A stretch of DNA of 64,000 nucleotides from Streptomyces sulfonofaciens (GTDB lineage Bacteria; Actinomycetota; Actinomycetes; Streptomycetales; Streptomycetaceae), in contig NZ_BNCD01000015.1 in the NCBI RefSeq assembly GCF_014656295.1, positions 171,874 to 235,873 on the forward strand, written 5' to 3'. The notes beneath the pieces were generated by a model, which made no database searches, was not told the origin of the DNA, and saw only the letters and a program-made list of their open reading frames with translations. The position numbers and the translations under genes are program-made. Positions 60,545 through 64,000 of the stretch are shown one piece after another (position 1 is the first letter of the stretch; each line of letters starts with the position of its first letter).

Positions 60545-63451
60545 TCAGTCCGCCACCTCGACCAGGCGCACCGGGCCCAGCAGGCCCGACGCCACCGGCT
60601 CCCACTGGGGCGGCGGCGTCGTGCCGCGCCAGCTCATGTAGAAGTCGGTGTGCAGCTCCCCGCGGCGGGCCAGGTCGCGGACGCGGTTGGCGGCGAGGTT
60701 GGTCACCTCCACCTGAAGTACGTTCTCCCCGTCCCGCAGCGCCCCGCCCACCGGAAGCCGGAACGGCAGCGCCCACGCGGTGCCCAGATCCTGGCCGTTC
60801 AGGCGCACCCGCGCGCTCTCGCGCACATCGCCGAGGTCGAGCGCCCAGGCCCGGCCGGCCCCGGTGGCCCGGGGCGCCGTGAAGGCCAGGGTGTAGCGGG
60901 CCGTTCCGGAGAACGCCGCCGCCTCGTCGCCCAGTTCCGGCCATGACACCAGCTCGGTCAGCCGCCGGGTGGGCGGCAGCGCGGGGCCGCCCTCGCGGAA
61001 GGTCAGCGTCCAGGTGCCGGAGAGCGGGTGCCCGTCGCCGTCCGGCACCACCGCGCGGTACACCGGCCCGTCCAGCCGCCCGCGGTCGAAGGTGCGCAGG
61101 ATCAGCGACTGCCCGGGATCCAGCCGCAGCCGCACCTGCACCCCGCCGGCGCCCCGCCGGGTCTCGGCGGGCCCGCGGACGTCCCGCAGCGGATCGAGCG
61201 CGCCGACCGACGCCGCGGCGGTGCCCAGCGCGTACCAGCCGTCGACCCGCTCCGCCGTGACGTTGGCGAGGAAGTAGTGCCACCCCCGCGCGTGCCTGCG
61301 CCGCAGCACCCGCAGTCCCGAGTCGGCCGCCGGCTCGCGCACCGCGGACGCGGCGGCCAGCGCCCGGTCGAGGTCGGCGTCGTGCGCGGCCACCACCACC
61401 CGCCCGGCCCCCACCCGGTGCACCCCGGGCCGCCCGCCGACCGGGTGCGCCCGCATCGCGTCCCGCAGCGCCGCCAGCCGTGCCCTGCGCCCGTCCAGGT
61501 CGGCCAGGCCCGGCACGTCCGCGGGCAGGTCGCCCACGAAGACGACCGTCGCACCCGCCGCAGCGAGGTCGTGCAGCCGCTGCGCGGTGTCCAGCGGGAC
61601 GAGCCGCGCGCCGGGCACCACGACGACCGCGTAACCGCCGTGCTCGTTCACCACCCCCGAGGGGCCGCCGTGGAACCCCGCGAGCTGCCGGTCGGAGACC
61701 CAGTCGAACTGCCAGCCGCGCGCTTCGAGGCCCGCGGCGACCTCGCCCGCACCGGTCGGGTGCCCGTACATCCACGGGTCGCCCTGCCACTTGTAGTCCG
61801 GCGTCAGTTCGATGTCCTCGGCGGCGTCGCCGAGCCCCGCGTCGGGCAGTGCCCACAGGTCGTGCTGCGGCCAGTAGACGAGGACGTCGTTGCCGTGCGA
61901 GCCGCCCTGCAGCACGGACTGGCAGCGGGTGATGTAACCGGTGAGCTCGGGCAGGTCGTGCCAGAGCGTGTTGGCGGGCTTCAGCTCGGTCGCGGCGTAG
62001 AACGAGAAGCCGGGCCAGGGCGCGTCGTCGGGCGAGTACGCCGTGCCGTGGAACACGACGTGGTTGACACCGGCCGAGAACAGGACGTCGACCAGCGGTT
62101 TCACCTGCGACAGCGACACGTGGTAGTGCTCGTCCCGCCAGGTCGCGGTCTCCGCACCGACGAGCCGGCCGCCCTGGTGGTGCGCGGGTGACGAGGCGAA
62201 CCGCCACACCAGCGACTTCGGCGGCTCGACGGCACCCGTGCCCTTCCGCAGCCCGGGGATCGGGATGTCCTCGGCGCCCAGGTACTCCGTCTCCGGGATG
62301 TCCGCGGCCCCGTAGATGTCCAGGAGGTTCGCCGGGGAGCCGTGCGCCTGGTTGCGCACCAGCCAGCCGCGCTCGGCGCTCCAGTCGGCCCACGGCTCGG
62401 CGAAACGTTTCAAAAACAGATCCGAAAAAGTCTCCCTGACGTCCGAGAGGACCCGCGCCCGCACCTCGGGCTCGCCGGCGCCGGTGAAGACCTCCGGCAG
62501 ATGCGGCACGAGGTCGTAGCCGCGCAGCCGGGCGAACTCGGTCAGGGCGGCGGGCGTCCAGTCGGTGCGCTCCAGCTCGAACGAGTCGTGGAAGAGCGCC
62601 CGTACGCCCCGGTCGCCGCCGACCGCGGTGCCGAAGTGGTCCAGGTGGTGGCGGATCGACCCTGCGTCGAAGTAGTCGGCGAGCAGCCCCTTGCCGCCGG
62701 GTCCTGCCCGCTCGACCCGCTTGAGCACGAGACCGCTGAACACCCCCGTCAGTTGCCACCGCCCCTCGGGCGCGGTCCAGTCGAGGGTGCGGTCGGGGCC
62801 CACCCGTCCGGTGAGGTCGACCGTCCTGCCGCTGGACGCCTCGCGGGCGACCAGGGCCGCCAGGGGCGGCTCGGGCAGCGGCTGCATCGGCGGGCGCAGG
62901 TCGGGCCTGGAGAGCCGCTCCTCGTCGACGAGGCCGGGGTGCGGCGGCTGGACGGTGCGCACGGGCACACCCAGCCGCTCACCGCCGGACAGCTCCCACT
63001 GCTCGATGAGCGCGCGTCCCGCGCTGATCTCCGGGGTGATCCACGGCCCGCCCATGGTCCAGCCGGAGCCCGTGGTCAGGTCCACGCCGAGCCCCAGGTC
63101 GCGGGCGTGCCGGGTGGTGGCGTCGAGCGCGTCGAGCCAGGGGGCGCTCAGGTACCAGAGGATCCGGTCCTCATAGCCCTGTGCCTCGTAGATCGGCTGG
63201 ATCTCGACCCCGCCGAAGCCGACGTCGGCGAACTGCCTCAGATGCCGCGCGAGTCCCTCCTCGGTCACGGCGCTGCCCAACCACCACCACCTCGTCCACG
63301 GCCGCATCTCGTGGGTGAACGGGCCCCAGCCCAGCCCGGCGGTCTCTGCGGCCGTCCCGGCCGTCGCGGCGGCGGCGCCCAGGGCACCGGGCGCAAGCGC
63401 CGCGGCGGTCAGAACGGCGGACCCTCTCAGGACATCCCGGCGGCGGATCAC
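60545..63451 (-). CDS. Tat-exported alpha-L-rhamnosidase-like glycoside hydrolase (GH106-like)
   Basis: 968 residues from GTG 63451, with GAGGAG 6 bases upstream. The twin-arginine signal is VIRRRDVLRGSAVLTAAALA. The catalytic part begins WTRWWWLGSAVTEEGLARHL, then GFGGVEIQPIYEAQGY, LDLTTGSGW-type sequence (VDLTTGSGWTMGGPWITPE), FHDSFELERTDWTPALTEF-like (RALFHDSFELERTDWTPAAL) and VNHVVFHGTAYSPDDAPWPG, as in GH106. A C-terminal beta-sandwich (VRLNGQDLGTAWALPFRLPV, VEVTNLAANRVRDLARRG) resembles a galactose-binding-like module. It should remove rhamnose from plant glycans. The frame runs open to 63979 without homology. Confidence 0.88.
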   Translation of the reverse strand: MIRRRDVLRGSAVLTAAALAPGALGAAAATAGTAAETAGLGWGPFTHEMRPWTRWWWLGSAVTEEGLARHLRQFADVGFGGVEIQPIYEAQGYEDRILWYLSAPWLDALDATTRHARDLGLGVDLTTGSGWTMGGPWITPEISAGRALIEQWELSGGERLGVPVRTVQPPHPGLVDEERLSRPDLRPPMQPLPEPPLAALVAREASSGRTVDLTGRVGPDRTLDWTAPEGRWQLTGVFSGLVLKRVERAGPGGKGLLADYFDAGSIRHHLDHFGTAVGGDRGVRALFHDSFELERTDWTPAALTEFARLRGYDLVPHLPEVFTGAGEPEVRARVLSDVRETFSDLFLKRFAEPWADWSAERGWLVRNQAHGSPANLLDIYGAADIPETEYLGAEDIPIPGLRKGTGAVEPPKSLVWRFASSPAHHQGGRLVGAETATWRDEHYHVSLSQVKPLVDVLFSAGVNHVVFHGTAYSPDDAPWPGFSFYAATELKPANTLWHDLPELTGYITRCQSVLQGGSHGNDVLVYWPQHDLWALPDAGLGDAAEDIELTPDYKWQGDPWMYGHPTGAGEVAAGLEARGWQFDWVSDRQLAGFHGGPSGVVNEHGGYAVVVVPGARLVPLDTAQRLHDLAAAGATVVFVGDLPADVPGLADLDGRRARLAALRDAMRAHPVGGRPGVHRVGAGRVVVAAHDADLDRALAAASAVREPAADSGLRVLRRRHARGWHYFLANVTAERVDGWYALGTAAASVGALDPLRDVRGPAETRRGAGGVQVRLRLDPGQSLILRTFDRGRLDGPVYRAVVPDGDGHPLSGTWTLTFREGGPALPPTRRLTELVSWPELGDEAAAFSGTARYTLAFTAPRATGAGRAWALDLGDVRESARVRLNGQDLGTAWALPFRLPVGGALRDGENVLQVEVTNLAANRVRDLARRGELHTDFYMSWRGTTPPPQWEPVASGLLGPVRLVEVAD

Positions 63452-63615
63452 GGCCCACTCCTCATCGACAGGGCGGTCGGGCCGGACCGCCACCGGCCGG
63501 GTGCCGGCGACACAGCACCACCGACCCGGCGGCAGCGCAACGAACCGGCCAGGACCGCACTCCAGAAGATCGCCGCTCGACCGTCGCACAGCCCGGGCCC
63601 CGTCACAAGACCCTG

Positions 63616-63627
63616 TGCAACGTTTCA
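63616..63627. promoter_or_regulatory. LacI-type operator candidate TGCAACGTTTCA
   Basis: It differs from the LacI/CcpA-type palindrome TGAAACGTTTCA at one position, has the central CG, and lies 165 bases upstream of the GH106-like start. No LacI gene is adjacent in the window. Confidence 0.5.
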
Positions 63628-63969
63628 ATGGGGCCCCGTCCTTCTGCCGGACGGGGCGAGCGGAGCCGGAGGGAGGCAGGAGGCCGAGGGCGAGGGGCCG
63701 GGGGGGGGATCGGGCTGCACGCCGGCGTGGTGCGGCGATGTCACCCGGCGGTGGCTGCGGGCCTCGCGGTGACCGGTGGCGGTCGCGGCGCTCACCGTGG
63801 ACGTCGTGGGTCCGGCGGCGCGATCGAAACGGACCCCCTGGCGCGGTGTCACCCGCGGGCGGTTCGGTTCGCCGCCCGGGTCGAGCCGGTGGCGAGGGCG
63901 GGTGGCGCCCGGCGGTCCCGCGCCCGGGAGCCTTCACTCCGGTGGGGGAGTCATCGGTCCGGCCGGTCC

Positions 63970-63999
63970 CCGCGGCCACCGCATCTGCGGTGGCCGCGG
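63970..63999. terminator. hairpin terminator, 14-bp stem
   Basis: CCGCGGCCACCGCA and TGCGGTGGCCGCGG pair perfectly across two bases at the right edge. Confidence 0.75.
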
Positions 64000-64000
64000 G

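Larger units (their letters stand above)
63452..64000. other. 549-base right-end non-coding region
   Basis: No supported gene in any frame. It holds the operator-like site at 63616, a 9-bp-stem hairpin at 63633-63657 and the strong hairpin at 63970-63999, which probably ends a transcript from beyond the window. Confidence 0.5.

Noticed and set aside
62402..62411. GAAACGTTTC palindrome inside the rhamnosidase gene as a primary operator
   Set aside because: It is a kilobase inside the coding sequence. It is kept only as a possible auxiliary site for the upstream motif.

Overview
The window is very GC-rich, with a strong third-position bias, GTG starts, stop/start overlaps, Gly/Pro/Ala-rich tails, GGAGG ribosome binding sites, an actinobacterial-type RNase P RNA and very rare TTA codons. 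All of this points to a Streptomyces chromosome. No rRNA, tRNA, insertion sequence, prophage or CRISPR array was seen.

Layout. 1-2195: leftward operon of a secreted prenyltransferase-fold (alpha/alpha toroid) protein, a small secreted anchored protein and an EcfT-like transporter subunit cut by the window edge. 2609-6926: KstR-like TetR repressor divergent from a glycosyltransferase / methyltransferase / toroid-protein operon, with a KstR-type palindrome between them. 7015-11106: membrane proteins, a cell-wall amidase, a methyltransferase, a GH5 remnant and a SnoaL-like protein. 11355-15319: two divergent MFS exporters. 15558-21658: ABC transporter plus DesK/DesR-like two-component system, with the kinase and regulator separated by a small membrane protein and two convergent DUF1990 genes. 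21756-31675: mostly housekeeping-like genes (Uma2, YaaA, GH12 cellulase, KDPG aldolase, LacI regulator, RNase H/phosphatase, zinc-ribbon coiled coil, Nif3). 31790-38832: regulators, a methyltransferase, an EamA transporter, rnpB and a multidomain SpoIIE-type phosphatase.

38964-47751 looks accessory. It holds an MDR oxidoreductase, a cytochrome P450 lacking a normal ExxR motif with its ferredoxin, a MmyB-type XRE regulator, a metallo-beta-lactamase-fold hydrolase, a type III polyketide synthase, a gamma-butyrolactone-receptor-like TetR and an unknown protein. Four of these genes (XRE, MBL, TetR, unknown) carry an in-frame TTA codon, so translation should depend on the bldA tRNA. Two related AT-rich elements (25 of 34 bases identical) lie at 42357 and 47349, at the two ends of this block. 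This is the best candidate here for an undescribed system: a small, developmentally gated type III polyketide locus.

47748-63451: a C4 sugar-acid pair (DenK/DenD-like), an NDH-2-like flavoprotein, an anti-sigma-type ATPase divergent from a DUF5753 XRE regulator, an orphan sensor kinase, HtpG, a GH6 cellulase behind a perfect CebR operator, and a Tat-exported GH106-like rhamnosidase. The right end is non-coding and finishes in a strong hairpin.
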